Assembly (NCBI GenBank): GCA_937906995.1
Contig: CALESB010000019.1
Coordinates: forward strand, 7,255 to 71,254
DNA from: an uncultured Sutterella sp.
GTDB taxonomy: Bacteria; Pseudomonadota; Gammaproteobacteria; Burkholderiales; Burkholderiaceae_F
Reading direction: 5' to 3'
Length of the DNA stretch: 64,000 nt
The notes beneath the pieces were generated by a model. That model did not search any database and had not been told where the DNA came from. It worked only from the letters and a program-made list of their open reading frames with translations. The translations under genes were made by a program, and so were the position numbers. This document shows, piece after piece, positions 14,960 to 23,164 of this stretch; the stretch's first letter is position 1, and the number at the start of each line of letters is the position of its first letter.

Positions 14960-16093
14960 ATGGACGAAAAGTTAATCGAATTGGCGAAGAAGATCGAATC
15001 TCAAATCGCCATGTTATCTGAACAAAAAGCTAAGGATGAAAAGTCTAAGGCAGAACTTGAAAAGCAATTAGCTGAACTCGGCGATAAGCAAGCTGAGTTG
15101 GGTCGCAAGCTCTTGACGATGCAACAAGAGGCACAAAAGAAGGGTGCTGATGATGTAGTTAAGTCCTTGGGTATCCAATTTGTTGAGTCCAAGGGTTATG
15201 CTGATTTGATGGAAGGCAAGGTCACGAAGGCCACGCTCGCCGCGATCACAACCCCTGCAGGTTCTGTACAAAAGGACTACAAGGGCATCAAGGGTGCTCC
15301 CGAATTGCCTGTGACGGTTGCGACGGCTTTTGCTCACGTTCCGACGACGAGCAATATGATCAGCTTCTTGCAAGAACAAGCCTTTACCAACTCCGCCGCT
15401 GAAACGGCTGAAGGTGCTTCTAAGCCTGACTCTAACATCACCTTCAAGGAAGTTGATGCACCGGTGAAGACGATTGCTCACTTTATCCGCATCACTAAGC
15501 AACTCGCTGAAGATGCTCCTGCTTTGGCCGCCTACATTAACTCTCGCATGGGTTACGGTCTTGAACGCCGTATCGAAAAGCAGTTGATCGGTGGCGACGG
15601 TGCAGGTGCAAACTTGGCCGGTATTTTCAAGACGGGTAACTTCACGGCTCATGGTTTTAACACCACGAATATGCCGAAGGGTTCTACGGAGCTTGACTTG
15701 ATCCGCCGTTGCGCTTCTTCTATGAGTCAAACCGGTTACCGTGCTAACGTCGTGTTCTTGAATCCGATGGACTTCGACACCTTGCGTGGCATGAAGGACA
15801 ACTCTGGTCAATATTTGATGGGTTCTCCGCTTCAATCTGGTGAAGATATTCGCCCGTGGGGGTTGCGAGTTGTAGTCTCTCCCGAAATTACTGCAGGTAA
15901 GTTCATGGTTGCTGATACGACGATGGGTGCCACGATTTATGACCGTACAGCTCCAGTCATTGAGATGTTCGAACAAGATAGCGACAACGTTACGAAGAAC
16001 TTGTACACGATCCGTGCAGAGTGCCGTTTGGCCTTCTCTATCGAATCTGTGAACTGCTTCGTTGGCGGTGATCTTGAGATTGGCGCTGAATAA
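14960..16093 (+). CDS. Major capsid protein, HK97 fold
   Basis: 377 residues. Residues 1-60 are a Lys/Glu/Gln-rich coiled coil, the delta domain expected to be cleaved by the upstream protease. The rest carries the HK97 core, with TAFAHVPTTSNMISFLQEQA, the E-loop-like part rich in EGASKPDSNITF and the A-domain end ESVNCFVGGDLEIGAE. Codon use is more biased than in its neighbours (few rare codons), as expected for the most abundant product. A terminator follows 15 bases after the stop. Confidence 0.96.
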   Translation: MDEKLIELAKKIESQIAMLSEQKAKDEKSKAELEKQLAELGDKQAELGRKLLTMQQEAQKKGADDVVKSLGIQFVESKGYADLMEGKVTKATLAAITTPAGSVQKDYKGIKGAPELPVTVATAFAHVPTTSNMISFLQEQAFTNSAAETAEGASKPDSNITFKEVDAPVKTIAHFIRITKQLAEDAPALAAYINSRMGYGLERRIEKQLIGGDGAGANLAGIFKTGNFTAHGFNTTNMPKGSTELDLIRRCASSMSQTGYRANVVFLNPMDFDTLRGMKDNSGQYLMGSPLQSGEDIRPWGLRVVVSPEITAGKFMVADTTMGATIYDRTAPVIEMFEQDSDNVTKNLYTIRAECRLAFSIESVNCFVGGDLEIGAE

Positions 16094-16108
16094 CTAGCTA
16101 ATTGGAAT

Positions 16109-16132
16109 GGGCGGGGTAACTCGCCCTTTTTT
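16109..16132 (+). terminator. Terminator after the capsid gene
   Basis: GGGCG-GGGTAACT-CGCCC followed by six T, between the capsid stop and the connector ATG at 16137. Partial termination would raise capsid message over downstream genes. An in-frame ATG (16107) lies at the foot of the hairpin, so the alternative longer start would translate the hairpin. Confidence 0.75.
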
Positions 16133-16136
16133 CTTT

Positions 16137-16442
16137 ATGTGTGTTGCTTTAGATGTTGTGAAGTCTTATCTGCGTGTTGATCATACAGAGGAAGATGACT
16201 TGATCGAGCAATTGATTAAAGCCGCAACTCAAATGGTAGAGACTAGACTCAAACGTCCAGTGATTGGCGTTGAGGAAAACGCTTTGGCACAAACCATTGA
16301 AACTGTACCGGAGTCGGTAAAGATTGCTGTTTGTACGGCCGTTGCCTTTATGTATGAGAACCGCACTGCGACTGATGAGGAAGTTCGTTCTCGTGTGCTT
16401 CGATCAATTCTTTTGGATCAATACATTGACTGGGGTGCGTAA
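16137..16442 (+). CDS. Head-tail connector, Gp6-like
   Basis: 101 residues from ATG 16137; the upstream ATG at 16107 is less likely because it lies inside the terminator. LDVVKSYLRVDHTEEDDLIEQ (about 5-24 visible) is the signature of the phage gp6/YqbG-like connector family that forms a ring below the portal. Its stop overlaps the next ATG (TAATG). Confidence 0.88.
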   Translation: MCVALDVVKSYLRVDHTEEDDLIEQLIKAATQMVETRLKRPVIGVEENALAQTIETVPESVKIAVCTAVAFMYENRTATDEEVRSRVLRSILLDQYIDWGA

Positions 16443-16798
16443 TGATTCTGCCATTGCCTGGTGAATTAAATAGACGAGTTAGCCTCATTAGCGTCAATCA
16501 CACGCCAACTGGTGACTTTGAATTAAAAGAGAATCGAAAGGTTGTTGCAACCGTTTGGGCAAAGTTTGAGGTCATCGGTGGTTCTTCGTACTGGGGCTCT
16601 GTGAATGTCGAAGAGACGACAACGCATCGAATCTATGTTCGGTACGTCAATAACTTAACTCGTCCTCAAGACCTTAAAGATCTCGTTGAAGTTGAGTGTG
16701 AGGGTATTAATTACTTAGTGAAACGATGCACTGACGTTAACAACGCTCATCGGTTCACCATGCTTGAAGTCGAGGAAATTCGTAGTGTCGGCGCTTAA
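16442..16798 (+). CDS. Head-tail adaptor (head closure) protein
   Basis: 118 residues, beta-rich. LPGELNRRVSLIS at the N-terminus, ATVWAKFEVIGGSSYW and THRIYVRYVNNLTRPQD are typical of the SPP1 gp16/HK97 gp7-type head closure family. It would seal the connector after packaging and provide the tail docking surface. TAATG overlap with the preceding gene. Confidence 0.85.
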   Translation: MILPLPGELNRRVSLISVNHTPTGDFELKENRKVVATVWAKFEVIGGSSYWGSVNVEETTTHRIYVRYVNNLTRPQDLKDLVEVECEGINYLVKRCTDVNNAHRFTMLEVEEIRSVGA

Positions 16799-17267
16799 GT
16801 TCTCAATAGAGTTTGAAAAGCCTCTCCGATATCCTGATTTTGATCCTAAAGTTTTAAAGCCTTCTTTCCGAAAGATGGGGAGAGAGGTGGCAAAAATAGC
16901 AAGGAAACTTGTTTCTCAAAAGGGAGTTTCTCGAGCTAATCAGTATCCAGGCATGGATACAGGTCAACTTAGAAGAACAACTAGAGTTCGAGTTTCTCGT
17001 TCAGGTTTTTCGGTTGCGATTAAGGCAGATGGCAAAGGCTTAACTCCTTTTTACCCTGCATTTGTTTATTACGGTCACCGAGCTCCTCATACTGACAGTA
17101 AGCAACAACACGGGAAAACTCGTGTGGGTAAGAAGGTAGTTGCACCTCGCAAGAACTGGATTGTTGATGCAGTAGAAATGTATGGCAAGCAGCGTTATCA
17201 AGCGGAGATGCGAGCCATTATGGAAAGTGCTATCAAGCCAGGTGTTGTACAAGGGTTATTCAAATGA
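16785..17267 (+). CDS. HK97 gp10-like tail-head joining protein
   Basis: 160 residues if started at GTG 16785, which has GAGGAA eight bases upstream; this overlaps the previous gene by 14 bases. The protein is basic with SFRKMGREVAKIARKLV and a C-terminal helical segment. Position between head closure and tail terminator genes and its basic gp10-like character support the call, though the likeness is moderate. Confidence 0.65.
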   Translation: MSALKFSIEFEKPLRYPDFDPKVLKPSFRKMGREVAKIARKLVSQKGVSRANQYPGMDTGQLRRTTRVRVSRSGFSVAIKADGKGLTPFYPAFVYYGHRAPHTDSKQQHGKTRVGKKVVAPRKNWIVDAVEMYGKQRYQAEMRAIMESAIKPGVVQGLFK

Positions 17268-17806
17268 AACTTTCACCAGTCATTACTGAGTTAAGACGAC
17301 GTTGTCCTCTATTTGAGCAGAGAGTTTATGGTGCTGCAGAGTTTGCATCCATTGAGCCTTCAACAGCGTTAAAGATGCCTTGTGCCTTTGTCTTACCTTT
17401 GGGAGACACCGCAGGAGAGGTCATCTTTCAGACCGATTATCGGCAATCCATTGAGCAATCAATTGGCATTGCCATATTTGTTCCAACTAGTACTGATGAA
17501 ACAGGGTTAATCGCCTATGACAAGGTTGAAGACATCAAGTCAGAAGTACTTAGAGCAATTGTGGGCTGGTGCCCAACGGATGATGTTGACGAGTTGATCT
17601 ACGAAGGATCTTCTGTCCTCGATATGAATCGCTCGCGCTTATGCGTACAGCTTGAGTTCAAAGTGACTTATGACATTGTTGACGATGAAACTCGTCATGG
17701 AGTCGATATTTCATCACTTCCTGATCTCAAAGCAGTTCATATAGATGTTGATTTCGTTAAACCTGACGGTCGGCTAGAAGCCTCCGCAACAATCAATTTG
17801 GAGTAA
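17264..17806 (+). CDS. Tail terminator/completion protein
   Basis: 180 residues, ATGA overlap with the preceding gene. The segments VITELRRRCPLFEQRVYGAA and LKMPCAFVLPLGD resemble the phage gp37/tail completion proteins that precede the sheath gene in Mu-like tails. It likely caps the tail tube at the head side. Assignment is by position and moderate sequence likeness. Confidence 0.65.
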   Translation: MKLSPVITELRRRCPLFEQRVYGAAEFASIEPSTALKMPCAFVLPLGDTAGEVIFQTDYRQSIEQSIGIAIFVPTSTDETGLIAYDKVEDIKSEVLRAIVGWCPTDDVDELIYEGSSVLDMNRSRLCVQLEFKVTYDIVDDETRHGVDISSLPDLKAVHIDVDFVKPDGRLEASATINLE

Positions 17807-17811
17807 AAAGA

Positions 17812-19296
17812 ATGGCAATTAGCTTTTCTAATGTTCCGAGCGGTATTCGAGTACCGCTTTTTTATGCCGAAGTGGATGCTTCTAAGGCCAACCTCGGCTC
17901 TAATAACTTAAAAACTTTGCTTATTGGTCAAATGCTGACGGATAGTAAAGCGAAAGTTGGTCAACCCGTACTTGTAACGGGTGATAGCCAGGGTAAAGAA
18001 CTCTTTGGCCGTGGCTCTCAACTTGCTTTGATGAATTCTGCGTTCCGAGCTAACTGTTCTGTTGGTGAAGTGTGGGCGCTACCAGTTTCTGAGCCGTCTG
18101 GTAATGCATCGTCTTGTACGGTAACCATTACTGGTAAGGCTACGGCATCAGGTACTTTGACGATTTATATTGCCTCCACCCGTGTTCAGTGTGCAGTAGC
18201 TCTTGATGATGAGCCAACCGCCATTGCCACAGCTTTAGCCGCTGCAATTAATGCTAAACCAGACTTACCTGTGAAGGCTGAGGGTGAAGCAGGAGTTGTA
18301 ACCCTGAACGCTAAGAACAAGGGTCTTTTTGGCAATGACATTCGAGTAGTGATTAACCTCCAGGGGTTTGCCGCAGGTGAAGAATTGCCTGAAGGTGTTC
18401 AAGTGGTTGCCACTGCTATGGCCGGTGGAACTGGCTCACCCGATTTGGCAGAGCTAGAAAAGGCACTTGGTGATGAAGAGTATGACTTTATTGCGGTACC
18501 TTTCGCAGACACAGCTTCGTTGGAAGTGTTCACCAAGATTATGAATGATAAGACGGGGCGTTGGTCTTCTACTCGTCAAGTCTATGGTCATGTGTACTCT
18601 TGTAAGCGTGACACTGTAAGCAACTTACAATCCTTTGGTAAGTCTCTTAATGACCAACACTTGACTGTTGTCGGTATCGAATCTGAGGTTGCTTCCGTAG
18701 CTTGCGAGGTTCTCGGTGCTTTCGTTGGTCAGTGTGCAACGGCCATCCAGATTGATCCAGCACGTCCTTTGCAAACGCTCGAATTAGTGGGCATTACTTC
18801 TGCGCCTGTAGGTAAGCGCTTTACGCTCAATGAAAAGCAAACGCTTTTGACGAATGGCATCGCAACTTGCTACACGCAAGGTGGTTATATGCGCATTGAA
18901 CGTGCAATTACGACGTATCAAGTCAATGCCTTTGGCGATGCAGATGTAAGTTATTTGGACAGTGAAACGCTTCACACGTTGGCTTACATTATCCGCAACT
19001 TGAAGTCGATTATTACGAGTAAGTACCCGCGACACAAGTTGGCAAATGACGGTACGCACTATGGCCCTGGTCAAGCAATCGTTACTCCGTCAGTTATCCG
19101 TGGTGAGTTAATCGCTCAGTACCAACGATTAGAAGAAAAGGGCATTGTTGAAAACGTTGAACTCTTCAAGAAACACTTGATCGTTGAGCGCGATGTAGAC
19201 GATCCGAATCGAGTCAATGTTCTCTTGCCTCCTGATTTGGTTAATGGTCTTCGTATCTTTGCGGTATTGGCTCAATTCCGTCTGCAATACAACTAA
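17812..19296 (+). CDS. Contractile tail sheath protein
   Basis: 494 residues, the usual sheath length for Mu-like phages. ISFSNVPSGIRVPLFYAEVD is the canonical N-terminus of Mu-type sheath proteins and the C-terminal third (VNVLLPPDLVNGLRIFAVLA) is the conserved sheath core. The protein polymerises around the tube and contracts to drive it through the host envelope. This gene defines the phage as a myovirus. Confidence 0.96.
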   Translation: MAISFSNVPSGIRVPLFYAEVDASKANLGSNNLKTLLIGQMLTDSKAKVGQPVLVTGDSQGKELFGRGSQLALMNSAFRANCSVGEVWALPVSEPSGNASSCTVTITGKATASGTLTIYIASTRVQCAVALDDEPTAIATALAAAINAKPDLPVKAEGEAGVVTLNAKNKGLFGNDIRVVINLQGFAAGEELPEGVQVVATAMAGGTGSPDLAELEKALGDEEYDFIAVPFADTASLEVFTKIMNDKTGRWSSTRQVYGHVYSCKRDTVSNLQSFGKSLNDQHLTVVGIESEVASVACEVLGAFVGQCATAIQIDPARPLQTLELVGITSAPVGKRFTLNEKQTLLTNGIATCYTQGGYMRIERAITTYQVNAFGDADVSYLDSETLHTLAYIIRNLKSIITSKYPRHKLANDGTHYGPGQAIVTPSVIRGELIAQYQRLEEKGIVENVELFKKHLIVERDVDDPNRVNVLLPPDLVNGLRIFAVLAQFRLQYN

Positions 19297-19309
19297 TAGA
19301 GGTAAAAAA

Positions 19310-19669
19310 ATGGCAAAAGCACTTGCTGGCGCTTGCTACATCAAGGTTGATGGCGAGCAATTGAGCGTAAACGGCTCTGTGAGTTGTTTAGCTAACACGG
19401 TCACACGTGAAGCAATTATGGGATCTACCGGTGTAGCAGGTTTCTCTGAAACGCCAGTGGCACCTACGATTACGGGGACGTTTAATGTGACGAAGGATTT
19501 TCCTTTGGAAAAGGTTACGACTGCAACAGATATGACGATTACAGCAGAGCTCGCAAATGGTATGGTTTTCACCTTATCGGATGCCTTTGTTACTGGAGAA
19601 GTCTCTTACAGTGCGTCTGAGGGTACAGTTTCCATCACGTTTACTGGTACTCGTGGTTCTTGGAGTTAG
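19310..19669 (+). CDS. Tail tube protein
   Basis: 119 residues from ATG 19310 with AGAGG upstream. ACYIKVDGEQLSVNGSVSC, FNVTKDFPLEKVTTATDMTI and GTVSITFTGTRG match the Mu-type tube family (beta-sandwich). It polymerises inside the sheath. It follows the sheath gene directly, as in Mu and SfV. Confidence 0.93.
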   Translation: MAKALAGACYIKVDGEQLSVNGSVSCLANTVTREAIMGSTGVAGFSETPVAPTITGTFNVTKDFPLEKVTTATDMTITAELANGMVFTLSDAFVTGEVSYSASEGTVSITFTGTRGSWS

Positions 19670-19671
19670 AT

Positions 19672-19935
19672 ATGGAAATAAAGCTCAAAAAGCCGATTAA
19701 GCACGGTGAAGAAGTGATTGAAGTGCTTGAATTGCGAGAGCCGACAGCTAAAGACATCAAGAAGTTGGGTCTTCCGATTAACTTCGGTGCTCAAGACATT
19801 AACTCGGAGGTTGTCTTTAAGTACATCGTTGACTTAGCCGCACTTCCTCCTTCGGTTATCGATCAACTTGGTGCAGTCGATTTTGTCGCCTGTATGGGAG
19901 TTGTGACGGGTTTTTTCGGAGAGTCGGCGGATTAA
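19672..19935 (+). CDS. Tail assembly chaperone (E/gp41-like), short form
   Basis: 87 residues from ATG 19672 with GGAG upstream. IKLKKPIKHGEEVIEVLELREPTAKDIKKL is the typical opening of the E/gp41 chaperone family. In contractile and non-contractile phages alike this protein is made in two forms by ribosomal frameshifting and binds the tape measure protein during tail assembly. The short form ends at TAA 19933-19935. Confidence 0.92.
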   Translation: MEIKLKKPIKHGEEVIEVLELREPTAKDIKKLGLPINFGAQDINSEVVFKYIVDLAALPPSVIDQLGAVDFVACMGVVTGFFGESAD

Positions 19936-20090
19936 CCGAAGGTGAACTTCGAGACAAAGTATTTGAGCTAGCTAGATGGTGGAGGCTCTCGCCTTTCGAG
20001 GTTGAGAGCCTTCCTTTATCAAGTTTCATCGAACTACTTGTGCAAGCTCAAAGGATTAACGAGGAAGAGAGAAAGAGTTATGGCAGATAA
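19672..20090 (+). CDS. Tail assembly chaperone, -1 frameshift long form
   Basis: The heptamer T-TTT-TTC at 19911-19917 is in the correct phase for -1 slippage. Read in the -1 frame, translation continues for 57 codons (RRVGGLTEGELRDKVFELAR..., WWRLSPFEVESLPLSSFIEL...) to TAA 20088-20090, giving 139 residues. The extension has the aromatic/acidic character of E' or T extensions and exactly fills the gap up to the tape measure gene, which it overlaps. The extension has no start codon of its own. Coordinates span both frames. Confidence 0.85.
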
Positions 20091-21513
20091 TCAGAAATAC
20101 TCTTTAAAAGCGGTATTAGGTTGTGTGGACAATCTTTCTCCGACTTTAAAAAAAGTTCAAAAGAACCTCAAGTCAGTTGACAGATCGTTTAAGAATGTTG
20201 TTGATAGCACTGCAGCATTGGCTACAAAACTAATGGTTCCCATCACTGCTTTGGCGGGAGCGGGTGTCTTTTCTTTGTCGCAAGCTGTAGACAACTTCAC
20301 CAGTCTTGGAGATTCAATTGACAAAGCATCACAGCGAGCCGGTATCGGTGTGGGAGCACTTCAAAAATTCCGTTTAGCTGCTGAACTTGGCGGTGCATCT
20401 GTGGAGCAAATGGATGATGCACTTGCAAAGCTCAACTTAAAGATGGGGGAAGCGCTTACTGGTAAAAGCGAGGATGCCGCCAACCTTTTTAAGACCTTGG
20501 GTATTGCTCTAAAGGACTCCAGTGGGAAGGTGAGAAATTCGGCTGAGGTTATGCGTGACCTTGCCGAAGCAATTAAGGTCAATACAGATCAAACTGATCG
20601 AATGTTGATCTTGAATACTTTGTTGGGAGATGACTTAGCAAAGATGTTGATCCCCGTGTTGTCTGGTGGTGCTGAAGCTCTTGATGAGGTTAGCTCTAAG
20701 GCTGAAAAGCTAGGGATCGTTATGAGCGAAGCTGACAGTAAAGCTGCTGCTGAACTTACTGACGCAATGACTTTGTTTAATAAGGTCACATTATCTCTGC
20801 AAAGCACGATTGCTTCGAAACTTTCTCCAGTACTCATCGACTTAATCGAAAATTTTCAAAGCATCATCATTGAAAATAAGGAATTGTTAGCGACAAACAT
20901 TGAAAAGTTTGTTCGTGATCTTTCCGAAGGGATTAAGTCCATTAAGTGGGACGAGGTCATTAAAGGTACGTTTGAGTTCTTTAAAACTCTCAGCAATGTT
21001 ATCGATGCTATCGGTGGTTTTAAGACGATTCTCTATGCTGTCGGAGCGGTCATTGGAGCAAGTTTTGTAAGCAACCTAGTGTCAATTACAACAGCTCTAA
21101 TCGGTATGTCGAAGGCAGTTTATGCTTTGATGGGGCCGTGGGGCATTGCGATAGGCTTAGTAACAACATACTTAGCTTATTTCGATGAAATTAACAGTGC
21201 TTGTTATGAAGCTGGTAAGGCAGTTAAAGAGTTTATTGGTGGTGCTTTCGACTGGGTGATGAAAAAGATCAGTCCTGTGATTGATCTTTTGCAAGGTTTC
21301 TTTGGCTTTGGCGGAGCTATTAATGCAAATGTAACGGCTCAAGGACAGGCTGTACTTCCTCAAACACCGCTAGTGGGTGAAGGGATGAATGGTCAAATTA
21401 CCGTTCGAGTGGAAGCTACTGACGGATCTCGCGCTCGCGTAGAAGATATGCGAAGCACGGGAGGAGAGTTGAGAGCTGAAACCACTGGTTCTTACTCTTA
21501 TTTGAATGATTAG
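20080..21513 (+). CDS. Tape measure protein
   Basis: 477 residues from ATG 20080 (SD GAGGAAGAG). The N-terminus (NQKYSLKAVLGCVDNLSPTL) and the GALQKFRLAAELGGASVEQM segment are typical of Mu-type tape measures. There is a long helical body and hydrophobic segments near 330-385 (ILYAVGAVIGASFVSNLV, GPWGIAIGLVTTYLAYF). Its length sets tail length and suggests a relatively short tail. Overlaps the chaperone extension by 11 bases. Confidence 0.92.
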   Translation: MADNQKYSLKAVLGCVDNLSPTLKKVQKNLKSVDRSFKNVVDSTAALATKLMVPITALAGAGVFSLSQAVDNFTSLGDSIDKASQRAGIGVGALQKFRLAAELGGASVEQMDDALAKLNLKMGEALTGKSEDAANLFKTLGIALKDSSGKVRNSAEVMRDLAEAIKVNTDQTDRMLILNTLLGDDLAKMLIPVLSGGAEALDEVSSKAEKLGIVMSEADSKAAAELTDAMTLFNKVTLSLQSTIASKLSPVLIDLIENFQSIIIENKELLATNIEKFVRDLSEGIKSIKWDEVIKGTFEFFKTLSNVIDAIGGFKTILYAVGAVIGASFVSNLVSITTALIGMSKAVYALMGPWGIAIGLVTTYLAYFDEINSACYEAGKAVKEFIGGAFDWVMKKISPVIDLLQGFFGFGGAINANVTAQGQAVLPQTPLVGEGMNGQITVRVEATDGSRARVEDMRSTGGELRAETTGSYSYLND

Positions 21514-21515
21514 CC

Positions 21516-22748
21516 ATGACAAGTGCACAACGTGAATTAAGAACTGGTTCTTTTCGTGGTGTTTCGTTTGAAACGTCCTCGACGACTTTAACTGTTGGTC
21601 GAAGAACTCAAGTTTTTGAGTATCCTCAGCGCGATACGCCTTTTGTTGAAGATCTGGGAAAAAAATGCCGAGAGATTAAGTTCAAAGCATTTGTTACTGG
21701 GTCGGACTATATCGCCAAAATGAATCGACTCATCCAGGCCTTAGAAAAAGGCGGTAGTGGTGAGTTGGTTCATCCTTGGTTGGGTACGATGTTGGTCGTT
21801 CCGCAGGCCAGCAACAACGTCAGTTATAACAACTCATTAAGGGTTGCTTCCATTGACTTAGTATTTGTTGAGTCAGGCGAGTCAAAGTATCCAAGCAGTG
21901 AGAAAGATAAGGGCTTCTTTAGTCGATCTTTTGCCGACTTGGTTAAAAATGAAGCCATCAATGACTTCGTGAACAACTTTAACTTGGACGGTGTTCAAGA
22001 CTTTGTTTCAGCATCGGTTGCAGGTGATCTATCAGAGTTTCTCGAGCTTGAAGAACTTCAAACTGTGTCAAAACTATTTGGAGTCTCTGATGCTTTGGCC
22101 GATTTAACGTCTGATGCCGTGTCTTTAGTATCTAAGGATCCAACGGTGTTGGCTAATACTTTAGCTAACACTTTAGGTTTAAGCGGATTTACGAATTCCG
22201 TCAATAACTGGAGAAAGGTAACTCGACAGCTTTCAAGGCTTACTTCAAGTGAGAAATTGGCGACCGTATCGAAGAAAGACTTTATCTCAAATACAACGAC
22301 TAAGTTGGTTGCTCAAAACAGTGATGCGTTGCAAACATTGATCCGTCAGGTCAGTATTTCAAATATTATTGGGGCATCAACGATTGTCGGCACTAGCTTG
22401 GATCAAAGCGATGGCAAAGAAAGCAAGCAGGTGATGTCATATGATGACATGATCGATGTTCGTAATGAGATTCTTCAATCCATTGACATAGAGATGGAGC
22501 GCTGTGGATCCGATAGTGTTTATCTTGCTCTTGAAAAAGCACGTTCATCAGTGTGGGCAGATATGACAGAAAGAGCTGATGACAATGCGCGACTGATTGA
22601 GTTCACCCCTCCAGAGGTTATGCCTGCTGTCGTATTGGCTTATGAGTATTACGGTGACGCGGATAGAGATCGAGAGATTGTGGAGCGAAACAACATCCGA
22701 CATGGTGGATTTGTTCCAGCCTCTCCACTCAAGTTACTAAGTACATAA
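21516..22748 (+). CDS. DNA circularisation/baseplate protein, Mu gpN-like
   Basis: 410 residues. The N-terminal domain (RTGSFRGVSFETSSTTLTVG, FEYPQRDTPFVEDLG, ELVHPWLGTMLVVP) is the DNA_circ_N domain found in Mu gpN and SfV relatives. The rest is helical and less conserved. In Mu it belongs to the baseplate hub; the name comes from an old proposed role in protecting linear DNA. It follows the tape measure as expected. Confidence 0.9.
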   Translation: MTSAQRELRTGSFRGVSFETSSTTLTVGRRTQVFEYPQRDTPFVEDLGKKCREIKFKAFVTGSDYIAKMNRLIQALEKGGSGELVHPWLGTMLVVPQASNNVSYNNSLRVASIDLVFVESGESKYPSSEKDKGFFSRSFADLVKNEAINDFVNNFNLDGVQDFVSASVAGDLSEFLELEELQTVSKLFGVSDALADLTSDAVSLVSKDPTVLANTLANTLGLSGFTNSVNNWRKVTRQLSRLTSSEKLATVSKKDFISNTTTKLVAQNSDALQTLIRQVSISNIIGASTIVGTSLDQSDGKESKQVMSYDDMIDVRNEILQSIDIEMERCGSDSVYLALEKARSSVWADMTERADDNARLIEFTPPEVMPAVVLAYEYYGDADRDREIVERNNIRHGGFVPASPLKLLST

Positions 22749-22794
22749 GCTGTTACAAGGCTTGGTGATACAATCAAAGTATAGGGGGTGTCGT

Positions 22795-23130
22795 ATGAAC
22801 AGACTCTTAACTTTGATTGTATTGCTCGTATCTTCGGTGGGGTTGACTTACCCAGTTGTAGCTTCTGCAGATGGTCGAGCTTGTGAGGTTATGATTATTA
22901 AAGAGGTTGTGGAGCCAGACGGTTTTGTGAGAAGATCGGTTTCTTACGATGAAGAATGCAGGGCCAGTAGAACGTACGACCCAGAGGTTGATGTGGAAGA
23001 AAAGCCTGAAATATTGCCAGCACTACCTTCTGATCCAAGTGGATCGTTCCGAGTCTATGATCCAAGAACCTTAACAACAGAAAGTTACATACCACAACCA
23101 GACGGCACGCTAAAGGTTAGACCTTGGTAA
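22795..23130 (+). CDS. Secreted protein of unknown function inside the tail operon
   Basis: 111 residues from ATG 22795 with GGGGGT upstream; residues 1-25 (LLTLIVLLVSSVGL..., cleavage after VVASA) form a signal peptide. The mature part has two cysteines (CEV, EEC) likely bridged in the periplasm, then Pro-rich segments ending in PDGTLKVRPW. It lies between gpN and gpP homologues, an atypical site for a secreted protein, and carries its own terminator. I do not recognise it. Confidence 0.75.
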   Translation: MNRLLTLIVLLVSSVGLTYPVVASADGRACEVMIIKEVVEPDGFVRRSVSYDEECRASRTYDPEVDVEEKPEILPALPSDPSGSFRVYDPRTLTTESYIPQPDGTLKVRPW

Positions 23131-23139
23131 TCTATGGGG

Positions 23140-23164
23140 GCGCTCAGAAATGAGCGCTTTTTTT
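23140..23164 (+). terminator. Terminator GCGCTCA-GAAA-TGAGCGC + seven T
   Basis: A perfect seven-pair stem directly before the next ATG (23165). An in-frame ATG at 23150 begins inside the hairpin. It probably lowers transcription of the downstream baseplate genes or ends the secreted-protein message. Confidence 0.85.

Noticed and set aside
15068..15976. 302-codon minus-strand frame opposite the capsid gene
   Set aside because: Arises from the biased codon use of the highly expressed capsid gene; no start signal, no family, Arg/Thr-rich shadow composition.
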